Assembly: GCA_003993805.1 (NCBI GenBank)
Contig: RSEF01000003.1
Location: forward strand, 40,902,485 to 40,966,484
DNA from: Himantopus leucocephalus
Taxonomy: Eukaryota; Chordata; Aves; Charadriiformes; Recurvirostridae
Length of the DNA stretch: 64,000 nt
Reading direction: 5' to 3'
Both the position numbers and the translations under genes were made by a program. Position 1 is the first letter of the stretch; each line of letters opens with the position of its first letter. This document shows, in pieces, positions 10,413 to 23,100 of this stretch. Under the pieces are notes generated by a model. The model made no database searches. It saw only the letters and a program-made list of their open reading frames with translations, and had not been told where the DNA came from.

Positions 10413-13400
10413 CATATTCTTTTCAGTTCAGACTGGAATTTAAGGTGCTTTGACCCCTTGAGGCAACGGCAAGGGCACAAAAATTCCTCAGATAAAGCAA
10501 ATAAAAAATAATAACACTTTGTCTCTATGATGAACCATGCAGGTCTTGGTGCTTGACCTACCAAAATATCTTTTGGCTAATCACTCCCTCCTGCACGTGA
10601 ATTAAGCATGGTCCAACTATACCCTGTGGAAAATTATATGCCAGTGTGATAATTTCTAATGCTACAGGCCAATTGGAACTGTCTCCCATGTATAAACTGT
10701 ATGTAAATGGAGAAAAGGAGCGGTAGTGAGAAAGTGTAACTCTCTAGCCTGGTGGCTAGATTAGTCACTTGGGAAATGAGACATCTGGTTCCAGTCCCTG
10801 CTCCCCTGAATGTTTAGTTTTGTATACAGAGCAGTACAACAGACCTTATTTCTGAGTTATTTCTAGCCTGGTTGACAGAGCACTTTCTTCAGAGAGGGGA
10901 GTTGTGTGTCCAAGTGTCCTTAGACATAAAAGTGAGTTGAATCTGAGTCTGCTATGTCTAGCATGACCACCCTCATCACCAGGCCAATAGTTTAGCACAT
11001 CATTAAAAGCAGTACCCAGCCACTTTGTTCTCTCCCTGTTTCACCATTTTTATAATCTGTATTATTTATATAATTAGTACCCCCCCCCCATGCAATCTTA
11101 CTTATTCTGCTTCAGGTGAGTGTCATCTTTTACATCCTTTTCCCAGCAGTAATTTTGAAATGTGACTTCCTTTGAACTGGGTGGGCTTTGCTTATTAATA
11201 AAGAGCGTTATTATATAGCTTTGATGTTGACTTATTCATTACGTTGAACCATCAGTGGACTTAAGTAGAAAGGATGAACAGGTGAAGGGACCTGCCCTTC
11301 CTGAACGCTATGCTGCCTCCCCCTAGCCCATGTGTCTGCAACACACCTTTCCCCGCAGCGCCTCCCCATCCTGCCTGGAACCTTGGATTAAGGCTGATTG
11401 GTCCTGCTGTTGTTGCAAGGTCAGACTTGCACCCAGATATCAAAGCCTATCGGCTAGCTGTTTACACAGGTCATTGCGATGAACAGGAGAGCTTTCTTCC
11501 ATGCTACCTGCAATTCCCTAGAATGTAAATGTAAAGAGAAAAGAATATATAGAGAAAATAAGAGGAGTATATGTTGTTGTATCAGATCAGAAATTTATGG
11601 AAGTGTTTCAGCCTAATATTACATGAAGTATGAGGTATAAAAATACTACACTAGGGCACTTGATATGATTAAAAATAAAGGCATTATGAACAGACCAGGT
11701 ATGTCAACAGAAACAATTTCTAGAAGACTGGTATACAGACAGTATCATCCTTCTGAATTATGATTACATATTTTATAGAAAACAAATACTTCCAGTCAAG
11801 TCTGATTCTTTCAGCTTCAAAACCAGCACAATGAAAACCTACTTTCCTTCAACCAATAAGAAATGAGTATTTAGGGAAAGTCTCTTCCCAAGAAACATTC
11901 AACCACAGCTTAAAATTTTAAAAGAGGCCTAAGAGGTTCTGGCAGCCAAATCCCATTAAAATTTACAGGCATTTACCACTTAACTCTGAAGCGTCCCATC
12001 TGTAACTGCAGGGATGGCAGCAGCCCCATGCCCTCAGGGGCAGTGAGAAGCGGGACGCCTGGGGTGCAGCCACTCACAGTTCCTCCAGGCACTTTGTGGA
12101 TGATCGCACCTACGCAGGGCACCTTCCTGTAAACTGTTTCACATGATCAGTTGAGGAGAAATGGGAAAGGTGACTTCTTCAGAACAACAAAAAGTAAAAA
12201 AAATCTAGGTGAACCGCCTAGCCTGATGTTGACAGTGACAATACGCAAAGCCCCTAGAGAGAAGAAGAAAGTTTCTTATAAAACCAGACATACATTGACA
12301 GGTTAAAATTATCTTTTGGGTAATAGAGTCTTCTAAAGATTTTGGATGCATGTTCACTTTCAATATTCACTTATTTTTTCATCAAGCTGTATTGTTACAC
12401 ACTGCATAATTCAAACAAAGCCAGAATTAAGAGGAACAAGAGTTTATCGCTAGCCCAGGCAGGTATCAATGACAGCATCTAAAAGGCTGCTTAAGCCACA
12501 GAGGAAATAAATGTCGTCCTCCAGTACCTGTACATGATTCAAATGCAGCCCACAAGATAACTTTCCCTGAAAGCAGTGATAAGCAGGAGGGTAAAAGTGT
12601 GCCCCAACTCCCTCCCAGCGACATGCACAGAGGCTGTCTCTGCTGAGCTGCTACCACAGGAGCAATTTTTAAGTCAGTGACATGAAAACCTCTGCAGTAT
12701 CCGTCAAGGAGCTTTATAGATGAACACATTTTTTGTTATTTTTGTTTTCTCCCTGCCTGATTCCCAGTATAGGTCATGCACTCTTCTTTGAGTCCTTACA
12801 TCCCCTGCTTCTGCTCTCTGCACAGGAAAGGAGCATTCTGGGCTATCAGTGTGCTCTATAGGACCAAACCCAAATCCAGGGATATTTTCAAAGTGTAACC
12901 AAAACATTAACTGAAAGCGACAAATACGCAGAACTCCATGGAGCCTTCTGCCACCAGCTGCAACACTGAATTCAACAGTAAACAAAGTAAAAGCCACATT
13001 CATAAATTAAAATCACTTCTGGACATGGATTACCTTGGATATTTTGACAGAAATATAGTTTTATAGCTTTACATAGATTAACTGGTTGTCTTACCTTTTC
13101 AGTATGTACCAATATCCTACAAGAATGAACAGTTAGGGAAAAGGGCTGAAAAGTTAGAAGAACACAGATAGAAGAATGCATCATCCTAAGGAATTCACCA
13201 AAATTCTCTTTTGTAGGCAAAGATATTACAAATTAATGGGTATACTTCCTGAAAAGTGTAAAAAAAAAAAAATGGAAACCACCAAAAAAAACCCAACACA
13301 AAACAAAACCAATAAAAACCACTTGTATTTCCTTCATACAGTCAAATGAAAGTCAGGTAAATTCCTCACCATCTCACTTCATCTTAACATTATCTATAGA

Positions 13401-14514
13401 CACCATAAAATTTTTACAGGTAGTTGTCCAGACACTGACAACATATTTACTATGTCAATAAGCTACGCGGCAATAACAGGGGTTTTTTTGTAATGCATAC
13501 CATTTGGACTGAAAAAGTCCATTGGTTAATATTTACCAAAAAAAAAAAAAGCTATTACATTTCCTAGTATTTCTATTTGGCCTTTTTCCAGGTGGAAAAA
13601 AAAAAATCAATTAAATGGAATATTTACATATTCAGTACTTATGCAACACTTAAAGCACTGTTACAAAACCAGACTATTTCTTAACAATGAAGTCTTTAAA
13701 TTAATAGCGATTTACATATGAAAGAAACTACAGCAATGTCAAAAAGCCTTGGTCTCCATGACTGTGCGTCACAGAGATATTAACAGGTCCCCGGTGTCTT
13801 AAGCCTTTTCTTGCTCCCCAGGTAGGACTGACCTCTGTTTCCCTGCTCTTTTGTTTCCTAGCTCTACCACGCCTTTCTTACCTGAGGGTCGTCATAATAA
13901 TTTAGTGTACAGGGAGAAGTTGAAAGGCAACAGTAGCAAAAGGCCTGGAGGAAGTGAATTCAAAATGAAACCTGAATGGCATGCAACAAGACTACAGAAC
14001 AGCCAGTATAATATTAAACCACACAAAAAACATCATAAAATATAGACATGGAACCTCTCATATATATTTTGATCCCACCCATACTAAGATAACTGAAGCT
14101 TATGTCCATTAGAGATGTGGCTGGAAAACTGCTGCAGATAAGTCAGAGGAACAAAAATGACCACGATGATGGAAGAATTTACTTTGAAAAAAAATAACAA
14201 AGGCATAGAAATATTCCCAACTTGGATAAAGGAAAACATATCCTAAAGTCATCTCAGTGCAAGAAAACTTTTCATGTAAGTACTGATGGTTTAATAGTGA
14301 TAATAACAAGATTACATGAAGTAATAAAAAATGATGGGGTTTTCCCCTTTAGTTCTTCCAAAAGGATAAAATCATAAGCTAAGCAGTGACAGAAAAAAAC
14401 TTTACACAAGTAGATGTCAAAATAAAGTACATAAGGGGGATTCTCAACTAGGTCAGAAATACCCTGAGTCAGTTTCTCAGTGTTTTCACATTGATGACAC
14501 AAACTGCACTCCAA
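10413..14514. other. AT-rich non-coding stretch
   Basis: No gene, RNA or repeat family recognised. It holds a run of ten C at 11080-11089, a modest GC-richer segment near 11290-11440 and near 12000-12130, and A-rich runs near 13260-13320 and 13540-13610. Open frames on either strand are short and unsupported. Confidence 0.55.
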
Positions 14515-14543
14515 NNNNNNNNNNNNNNNNNNNNNNNNNNNNN
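14515..14543. other. assembly gap (29 N) followed by a G run
   Basis: Twenty-nine undetermined bases, then AA and thirteen G (14546-14558). The true gap length may differ. The flanking G homopolymer on the plus strand probably caused the failed read-through. Confidence 0.98.
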
Positions 14544-14659
14544 AAGGGGGGGGGGGGGTGTCAAGAAAAAACGTCAGTGATAAATCTATACAAATGTATT
14601 CACATTCAGAAACAATGACGGCAAACTTGACCTTGTGCAATGTTTTTTAAAGGGAAGAA

Positions 14660-14680
14660 AAAGCAAGATATTCTTGCTTT
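14660..14680. repeat. short perfect hairpin
   Basis: AAAGCAAGA and TCTTGCTTT are perfect complements of nine bases separated by TAT. Too short for a microRNA precursor; recorded as local structure only. Confidence 0.7.
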
Positions 14681-15781
14681 ATGCTGTAATGAAAAATTTC
14701 AAGCTCGTAATGCAAGGTCCACTTTGAGATTCCCAAACCTATATTTATGTGTTTATAGGTCTGTTAAATAAGACAGACACCTAAAAGCCATTTCTGTTGC
14801 CTAAGTGTAGGTCCCCGGTGTTACATAAGACATCCTAAGGCAAGTGAGACACCTCCTGGGGCTTTCAGAGATGGCCCAGACCACGGGCAGCCCCGCACCC
14901 TCTTGGGAGTCCACGGACACACAGACAGACTTAAGACAGACAGACTCAATACCAGAAAGCCAATTTGTCTACATTACTCTTTCAAAGTCTTCTACTCATC
15001 TATGTTTGTCAGATTCAGAGCTTTTTGTAAGCATTATCGGATAAATGCGTAAAGCCTTCCTACAAGGGTCATTAATATTTTGCCAAATAGTAATAAAGTA
15101 TAATTTTCCTTTTGCCAAATAGCAATAAAGTATCAAGCTCTGCTTTCAGTTAGGTTTTCCACTGACAGAGAAACTACGAAGAGAAGTCAGGTAGTATCAA
15201 CTTATATTTGAATTACAGCTTACAAAGCTGCAGCCACATTACACAAATCATTTCAGCTCACCTTCACCAGAAATAGCAAAATAATAGTATTTTCTAATGA
15301 AACTTCAAATCAACAGCAATTGCTCTCAGATAACTTGCAATTTCCCAGATAAATCATCATCATGTCCAGCTCAGAATGCTAAAAATGTAGCTTCTTTCTC
15401 AATTAATTACACATCATTGTTTCCTTTTCCTTTGGTTGGTTTACCTGATTATTACCTGATATTCAGCCCTAGGGATTTTGCATGACTTGTTTCATGCAAA
15501 AAAAATCTTCAATATAATATTAATGATGACTACTAAATCAATATATCAAAAGAGAAAATGTGTTACCATATCCAAATAGTCCGGGTTTAATTACATAAGA
15601 GCCTTTATAGAAACTATAAAATATTTCCTTTAAAAACACTTCACAGTACTATAACTTTGTTACAGTAATCAAAACAATATGATACTTCTAACATGCTTTC
15701 AGACAAAGCAGATCCACCAGGTGAGAAACGTTTAAATCACATTTCAGTAATTTTTAAGTTTTCCTGTGAGATGTGTTTATT
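14681..15781. other. AT-rich non-coding stretch
   Basis: AT-rich, with the tandem duplication at 15078-15133. Near 14880-14930 there is a short GC-richer segment with a repeated ACAGACAGAC pattern. No gene recognised. Confidence 0.55.
15078..15133. repeat. local duplication of a 24-base unit
   Basis: TTTTGCCAAATAG followed by TAATAAAGTAT occurs at 15078-15101 and again at 15110-15133 with one substitution. The 32-base offset suggests a small local duplication. Confidence 0.85.
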
Positions 15782-15841
15782 TTAATTTATCAGTATTCTT
15801 TGCAAGCTTTTGTTCCATTGAAACACAATGGGAGGCTCATT
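15782..15841 (-). CDS. candidate short terminal exon with adjacent polyadenylation signal (minus)
   Basis: The minus strand carries an excellent acceptor, TATGTTTTCTTTTTTCCAG, then a frame reading NEPPIVFQWNKSLQRILIN and a TAA stop. AATAAA (15776-15781) follows the stop immediately. An alternative phase starts with ATG just inside the exon and reads MSLPLCFNGTKACKEY before its stop. Acceptor, short frame, stop and poly(A) signal in the right order are what a final exon would show, but the peptide is too short to identify, and AATAAA is common in AT-rich DNA. The frame is also open upstream of the acceptor for about 50 codons. If real, it would end a minus-strand transcript. Confidence 0.2.
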   Translation of the reverse strand, partial: NEPPIVFQWNKSLQRILIN

Positions 15842-18180
15842 CTGGAAAAAAGAAAACATAGGATCAGCATTTAAGGATTCAGTGGAGTATACAGTTGAGA
15901 AAAATCCTATAAAAGTTTTAGCTAGATAGTTTATAACTTCAAATGATGTTGAATTTGGTGACTCAGAACACCTGATGGCATGTGCCCTCATGTGCACTTT
16001 GTCATACAGTGTCCTGCAGAGGAAGGGAGTCTGCTGTGTGCAAGAGTAGCATCCCTTTCCTCCAGGACCCAGGCTGACAGCTCCTAATGAATGGAAACTG
16101 CATCAGGTTGAGCAACCAAGGGAGGCGTTGTTTACAAAAAGAATAGGTTACTCTGTGTTTTGTCAAACATCTTTCAGTGAAAAAGGGTAGAAAGAGAAAG
16201 AGCTTAACTTCAAATTCTTATAGCAAGATATTTCAAATTAATTCTACCAGGTCTATCCTCCCTTATATGAAATTAAACTTCTTTTTTTTTTTTAAGTAAC
16301 AGATGTTCACATAAGGAATTATACTTGTATCATGTCGGAAGTATGTATCTTAATGAAAATATTATATAAAAACACACTGGACTGTGATGTTCCACGGCCT
16401 TTGTACCTGGAGTGCAGACAAAATCTGCTCCTTTATCTAAACAGAAATACTTCTTCCCTGTCCTCAGCCCCCAATTCGTTAGCCCTGCAAATTATCCTGG
16501 GACTGGAAGTTCAGACTCAGTTTTTCCCTCACCGCTTATCTGTCACCACCACCACCAATATTACAGGCCAAATCATTCACTCAGCTGCACCTGTTCAGCT
16601 CAACCAAAGCTGAAGCATAAATTCACCGATTTCCGAAAGAGTGCATTTGTACAACATAGAAGATCAAACAGTCAAAGCTCTCTGTGTGATGGTACTGGCT
16701 CTTTTAATGTATTTTATTTTGTAGCTGTTCATCTGTTATTGCAGGACAGGAATATATTTTAAGAGGTTATTCGATATTGTTTGCAATAACATTGAATTCT
16801 AAATACAATATTTAATATTTGCCCATCTTTTAAGTTTAGGAACAAGAAGATAAGACTGACTTTCATCTATTTCCTTTCTTAGATGGTAGGTTTGATGGTC
16901 CCCCAACAGAAAATTTCATGTAACCACTTCCAAGCAAATATGCTTAAAAATATTAACGTCTTTCAGTTTGCAGGGAGAAAGTAAATCATACGGTCATGAG
17001 AACCCTTAATTTATTTGTATAGCAGAATTGTAAATGCAGCAGAAAACAGCTTACTGTAATGTAAATAAAACCTTGCATGCAGCGCTAACAGGACAAGTTT
17101 ATTTAATATAACATATTACACTAAGTCATCATTGCTACCTTTCAGTTTATACTTCTATGGTAACAAACTGTTATAATAAACAGAACCCCTGTGTTAAAAT
17201 CCAATACAAAGTAGCCACACTGATCTTTTTCAAACTTTACATATTGTTTAGCTCTTTACTCTTCACTTTCTAGTTTTATTTACTAAAATCAGAATTAGTT
17301 CAGTTATTGAAAATAATAGTCTTGTTTACCTATACTAATAGTCTAGTTTAATTATTTAAAAAAAAAAATCAGTAATCCAAAGTTTCAATTTAATTCTTAC
17401 TCTTGAATATGGATTAGCTGTAAGTTTAGTTAAATTTGACCACCTCTACAGGTTATGAAAACTATAGAAAAATGACAGAAAAATAGTTATATTTACATCC
17501 AAAACCTAGAAAACAATAATGCTCAGTGTATGTTCAGTGTATTCTAAAGTTAAGATTGATTCTGATACTGTTGTATTCTACAAGCTAGAAAAGGAAAAAT
17601 CATCCCTGAAAACCTTACATTGTTGGATTTCCAGACACATAAAACAATCAATAGCAGGTAAAATACATCCTTTAAATAAAGGCCATTTAGAGTACTTGGA
17701 CTAGAAGCACCAAGGTAACCATACATTTGAACTCTAAAAATTGCGGATGTTTATTATTTTGTGCTTCAGGTCCTCAATTGTAATACTGGAACAACAAAGG
17801 AGCCACTGAAGAAACCCACCAGCCTGGAGAAGCTNTCTTTAAAAAAAAAAAAAAAAAAGTAGAAAATAAAACTAGCTAGATTCTCAGGTAAGAACTGTGT
17901 GAGAGTTGATAATGCTAGCTGATGTTAGACTAGTTCCAAGAATTCAGGATATTGGAGCAGCTGGTACAATAATGAGTGCATAGCTTCAATTAAAGTTAGC
18001 GACTGCCCTGGCATCCTGAACCCCTCAATTTTGGAGTTTGGGATGCCAAAATTAGCACATATTTATGATTAGGTTTTCTATACAAAACTGAAGGAAAAAA
18101 ATGTTTCTTTCTTCCCTCAAAACAAGACACAAGTCTTTAGAAACACCCTACAGGTGCAGATTTAATTGATGAGGCAGAGT
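15842..18180. other. AT-rich non-coding stretch
   Basis: Mostly AT-rich. At 16468-16762 on the plus strand a frame opens after an acceptor-like CTTCCCTGTCCTCAG and contains a four-histidine run (CAC repeats near 16545). It ends without a donor or poly(A) signal, so it is not called. One undetermined base lies at 17835 before an A run. No repeat family recognised. Confidence 0.5.
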
Positions 18181-20170
18181 CGGAGGAAAAAGGCTACAGA
18201 AGGGAAGGCGTAATGACATCCTGCTGCTTGTTCCTCACCTCCCAGGGCAGAGCAAGTAGGGAAAAGGCCACGGCACCCGCACTTGCCTCAGCTCTTGGGC
18301 ACACCACCTCACTTGCAGGTGCTGCAGAGACCCCGACTCGCGTCTTCCTAGATCACCCCCAGCTCCTGCCTGGGGAGACACATCCAAGGTGGCTGAAGCT
18401 GAGGGGGCATTGGTGCGAGAGAACAGCCAGCACACCCCTCTTCACTGGGCTCTGCCTCCACACTGGGCACAGGCATCTCCTCTCACCCTGAGCCAATGGT
18501 GACGGGCTCCTCCGAAGGGCTCCCTGCTGGCCTGTGTGCCTGCACAGGCTCTGCAACCAGTCATTAAAGAATTTTTTTTTTTTTTTTTAAAGTAGTTTTG
18601 CTGCCAGTATGCAAAAGAAAAAGCAGGAAAGAGAAAAATAGGGAGAGGAAAAAAGATAATAGAAGGAGTGAAACAAAAAGCACATGGCCAAAGAGATTAT
18701 AATGTGAGGGGAAGAAAAGATGTCCAGGTGTTTTCCATTCAAGTACACGAGACACTTCTTGAGATTTATTATTCAGACACATCAGACCAGCTCTTAAAGA
18801 GAAGGGATACAGAGCTCATCTCAAGTCAGCTCTGCTGCCTGTAAAAGGGACAGTTGTGCCCCGTGGCCTCTGCTCTGACACCAGTGGGAGAGCTGCCAGA
18901 CATACAGTGACCCGAAGACACAGAACAATGGGGGTGAGGGGAAAAATGCTATCCAATACAAGGAGTATTCAAAATTGTTGGGGTTTTGGGTTTTTTCCCC
19001 TCCCTCCTCCTGGGAGCGCCTACAGGTGAGAGGACTTTCTTCTGCACTGCTGGGCGTTCTCCTGCACACCTGCGAGCCAGGCCCTCCCTGTTCAGGGCAC
19101 TGAGGCCTCGGCTCAGACCAGATAGATTAATCCAGGGTGGGCAGGAACAGCGAAGAAGCAAATAGCCATGTCAGCCATCAAACCAAGAAAGGTGGCCGCC
19201 GGAGGTGGGACACACACACACACACACTGCCTGGGCAGGGGAAGGCTGAGCCCATGGGGAGAGGCACCCTGAGGTGTCAAGCGGCTGCCCTGCCAGCTGC
19301 TGCTGGGTGTCATGAGCAGACGAGGATCCACTAACCACCTGCCGTGCCCAGCCTGCTCAGTAAACACATCTCAGGTGAGATCACCCATCAGCACTGCTCC
19401 GCTGTGTTACTGCAGGCACCCCACCCAGCCACCCCCCCAACACAGGCCAGTATTTACCGACAGACTTAGCCAAAAGGGAGCTTTTCTCCAAGGAATGAGA
19501 CAGTGAATGCTGCAGTCCAACAGACCCCGGTGTGAATGAAAACACTTCAACTTTAGGTATTGTTTCCCAATTTCTAGCCCTGAAGACCAAGAACAAGCAA
19601 CACAGTGCCAGGCAGGGGCTCATGTCTTGGTGTTCCCACCCTTCCCATCAGGCTCAACAGAGATTTTCCAGGGCCCTTCCCCTTTCCCACGTTGGTCTCA
19701 TCCTACTCTGGATGTGCCTGAAGGTGCTTACAGGAGATCACGGCAGCACTGATAGCAGCTTGTGGGGTGGTGCGGGTGAGAAAGCAGGCTGCCTAAGAAG
19801 CGGGGAGTAACTCCAGCCCTCTTGGTTACAGGAGACACAGTCAACTAACCAAAGCCACGGGAACACTTGGCTAGTAAAGATCATGGTTGCAGCAGTGGTG
19901 GGCAGATGAAGAGGAACATCTGCCTGCTGGGTTTCCTTCCCCATACCCCAGCCTCTCCCTGCTGCCCAGGCAGCCTGAAGGAGTTTGCAACCCGGGCTGA
20001 GCCCAAGGACCAGACAGGTAACTGCAAGCGAGATCAGTGCCTCAGCCCTCTCCTGGGGCTTGCAAGAAGGACACGAGAGCTTCCCCCCTCCAACATTTAC
20101 ATCTTTTTCCAGATCCATGAGGACACAGTTTTAACTGCACAGCGGCACACCTCCCAAGTACTATTTCATA
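18181..20170. other. GC-richer block inside AT-rich sequence
   Basis: Base composition changes clearly: C- and G-rich text with moderate CpG at 18200-18560 and again at 18820-20160, separated by an A/T-rich piece at 18570-18780. Open frames on both strands are longer because stops are rarer. Isolated donor-like motifs occur, for example CATCTCAG/GTGAGATC near 19376 (plus) and CCTGGGAG/GTGAGGAAC near 18240 (minus), but no exon is convincing. It may hold an enhancer, a non-coding exon or an unrecognised old repeat. Confidence 0.4.
19210..19228. repeat. (AC)n microsatellite
   Basis: About nine perfect AC units. Ordinary simple repeat. Confidence 0.95.
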
Positions 20171-23100
20171 GATAGCCTGAGTCAATTATTTTGTTTATAT
20201 TTGTCTTGTGTTTTTAAACTACTTCACAATTTCATTCTTAAAATACAATGACCTTCTTGACAGCAGAAGCTGTCTCTTTTGGGTAGAGAGAATGCATGGT
20301 TTGTGCACACTTAGCTATTGCACGTAGCCTGGCCTTTGTGCCTCATTCTTTAAAGTCTGACAGGTTTGGTTTGGAGTTTTCCATTAATATTTTTTTCCCA
20401 CAAGGTATTTCTTCAGAGAGAACTGCAAAATTTTAGCCAAAGGTGAGACAAAAATAGCAAGTTGTTAGTGATCTCTTTCTCATAAATGGGGAATTTATAC
20501 ATCCCTCCAAATTTTATATTGAGTATTCATGGTAAGTCCCGACCAGCAACTCAACAATGTTTGTAACAGCAATCCTGTTTCTCTCTATTGTACAGTATGT
20601 ACAGGACAGATAGCTCTGTGTTTTCTTGGGGAAACACCCCCCAGGACACAAATGGTCCCCACATTTCTCAGTTCAGCTCTCTCCCTTTGACAGCAGTTAC
20701 ACCAGCCACTGGAATCACTGTGGGAGAAAAGCAGAGGCAAGTGAAAAGTTCACCTCAAATGTGAATGTGGGCCTTGCACTTTTAGAAAATTGGATAGGCC
20801 CTATTGAGCTTAATGCTAAAAAGAGTTATGTAAGTCTCTAAATTGTTCTCTGAAACTTTGGACAAGAAAAATTCACCAGCTGCTACAGAGAAATCAATGT
20901 ACATCAGGTGTTGTGATACAACTTCAGCTTGGAGTGACCAGGGCAACCAACACTAGTGCCTGCCTTTACTACAGAAACGGTTTGTAAGGAACAACCAGGT
21001 TGCTTACCCCACCTCCTTCAGTGTGGGTTAATAAAACTCATATTGCAGGACAGCAGGGAATCATCACAGCAATCCTTTATTTGAAGCTGCTCAAAACCAA
21101 GAGGAGTACAGCTAAGACCAGAGGAGGCTTTTACAGAGCAAAAAAAGTTACCAGTATTACAAGGTAACGGAAGGGCCTAATAGGTGTGATCTCATGTGGT
21201 AGCCCAGCTCTACCACAGCGCTCAAAACACAGTTCAACAGCACTCACTAGGAATAATCTGCGGCATTTCAATAAACTGATTTTAATTGTTGCCACAGAGG
21301 CACGCAAAACTAGAAAAAATTCATAGAGGTCTAGTATTCCCATTGCCAGGGAATAACAGAACTGCTCCTGATTGCAGACATTGCAATTCTTTGCGCAAAA
21401 ACATCAAACTTTCAAGAGACACTGGGACTAGAGGGGAATTATAGTGAGGGACAAACACCATACCATAGTGCAAATAAGACCCTGAACTTGCAGCTTGTCA
21501 ATGGCAAAGTACATTCCCTTATTCCCTAGTACATACAGTCACCACGTTTGTATAGAAAGATGTTTTCCTTTTTTTTCCCTAGGAGGCAAGGCAAAGAGCC
21601 CTGGATACCTCCCTCTCATGGAGACAAGTTAGCCTACTTTGTCATACCCATACAGTAATCAAATGCATTGTCTCTTCAGTTTTTTATGGAAAGGAGAAAA
21701 GTATTACAGCTTTGTTATATTTCTAAAGGTTTCAGAAAAAAAAAAAAAAAGGAAGCACATAAATTTCGCTCCTGCATTAAAACTGCAATCCCAAGTAAGC
21801 AAGTTTATCTGCAATAGAAGCTCTGGCAATATCTTTCATAAAAGAAATATACTAAAAGACACTTCTCAAAAACAACAAAATCCATTCATCTTGAATTCTT
21901 TTTTCTTTGCATGCTTACCTGCCAGCAGTTTTCATCCATGTATCACAAAACTATTTTTGGGATAGGACCCAGTATCTGGACATGGACCTAATCTATCAGG
22001 TATTTGCCAAGGTCCCCAGAACATTTTACAGATGCTGTGGTATATCATTTTTTGGCATGCAGTTTAAAACCAAGCTACACTAACCTAAAAACAGTCCCAG
22101 AAAAGTAATAAAGGAGTTGGACGTTTGCTTTGACAAAAAAAATGCTTCTTGTTAAAACACCCTCCTGAAGGAAGAGAGATTGTTGCCCTTCCACTACCAC
22201 ATAAAAGTCTTAAATTTTCCATAAACACATTTGTGCTAAATGCTCAGGATAATGAGCAGCTGAAACACAGATTTACAAAGGAATCACTCCAGCAATGGGT
22301 GCAACGTATCCAGAGCCTTGCATCTCGTCAGCAGAAAGAGTACTGTGCAGCTCCATGAGCACAGGGAGAAAGCAGATCCTGAGCAAAGCCGTTTCTCAAC
22401 CACGAACAAGCTTTTCCCTCCCTCCCCGAAAGCCCAACGGCTGCCCTTCCTTAAACAGGCTCCGTGAAAGGGAGCACTGTACCTGTGGCTGGTGCTGCTA
22501 TACTGCATGCATGAGCATCCCTTCCAGGGAAGGGTCGAAGCCCCCCTCCCAGCTGTGCTCCTCCTCTCTCCTTGCACAACCTTGTACTTGAGGGGTTTGG
22601 CATTAAATGAGCCCCATGCCAGCATGGCTTACCTCGATCTCCACTACAAGTCCAACAGCATCGCCAAATTAAGTGATTCACAGAAACTCAGTTTAGAGTA
22701 AGAAAGTAAAGGCATTAACTAAATAACTCTTCCAAAATCAGAAAATCGTGCAATATACTTCATGATCAGATCTCAACTTTCAATCCTGATTTACGTGAAA
22801 CAAGAACACCGAACAGGAGTTAAAACTATAACAAATACATAAACTACCTTGGGAAAAGTCAACGACACATACATGTCACAGATCACCTGTAAGGCTTTTC
22901 AGAGTGTGAGGGATTTACTTTTGTCAGGATAGCGATCGTACATATTTTGCTGAAACAGTCAATACCACAAAGTCATTGCTATGAGTACAAGGCAATCTCC
23001 TTCTTTAGTCACACAAACAGTTTTAAAGTGGTCTTTCATTGTGAGGCTGAGTTTCTAAAGGCCCTTAAAAATCTGTGCCTTACCACTTACTCAAATACAT

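Noticed and set aside
14660..14680. Hairpin considered as a microRNA precursor
   Set aside because: The stem is only nine base pairs; a precursor needs roughly 25-30.
16468..16762. Plus-strand frame after CTTCCCTGTCCTCAG, with a four-histidine run
   Set aside because: The acceptor is good but the frame ends at a stop with no donor and no nearby AATAAA, and the second half reads like random AT-rich translation.
22628..22680. Minus-strand donor GATCGAG/GTAAGCCATG with a short frame GDAVGLVVEIE before it
   Set aside because: A TAA stop lies immediately upstream in that phase with no acceptor between them, and the other phases also close, so no exon can be built.
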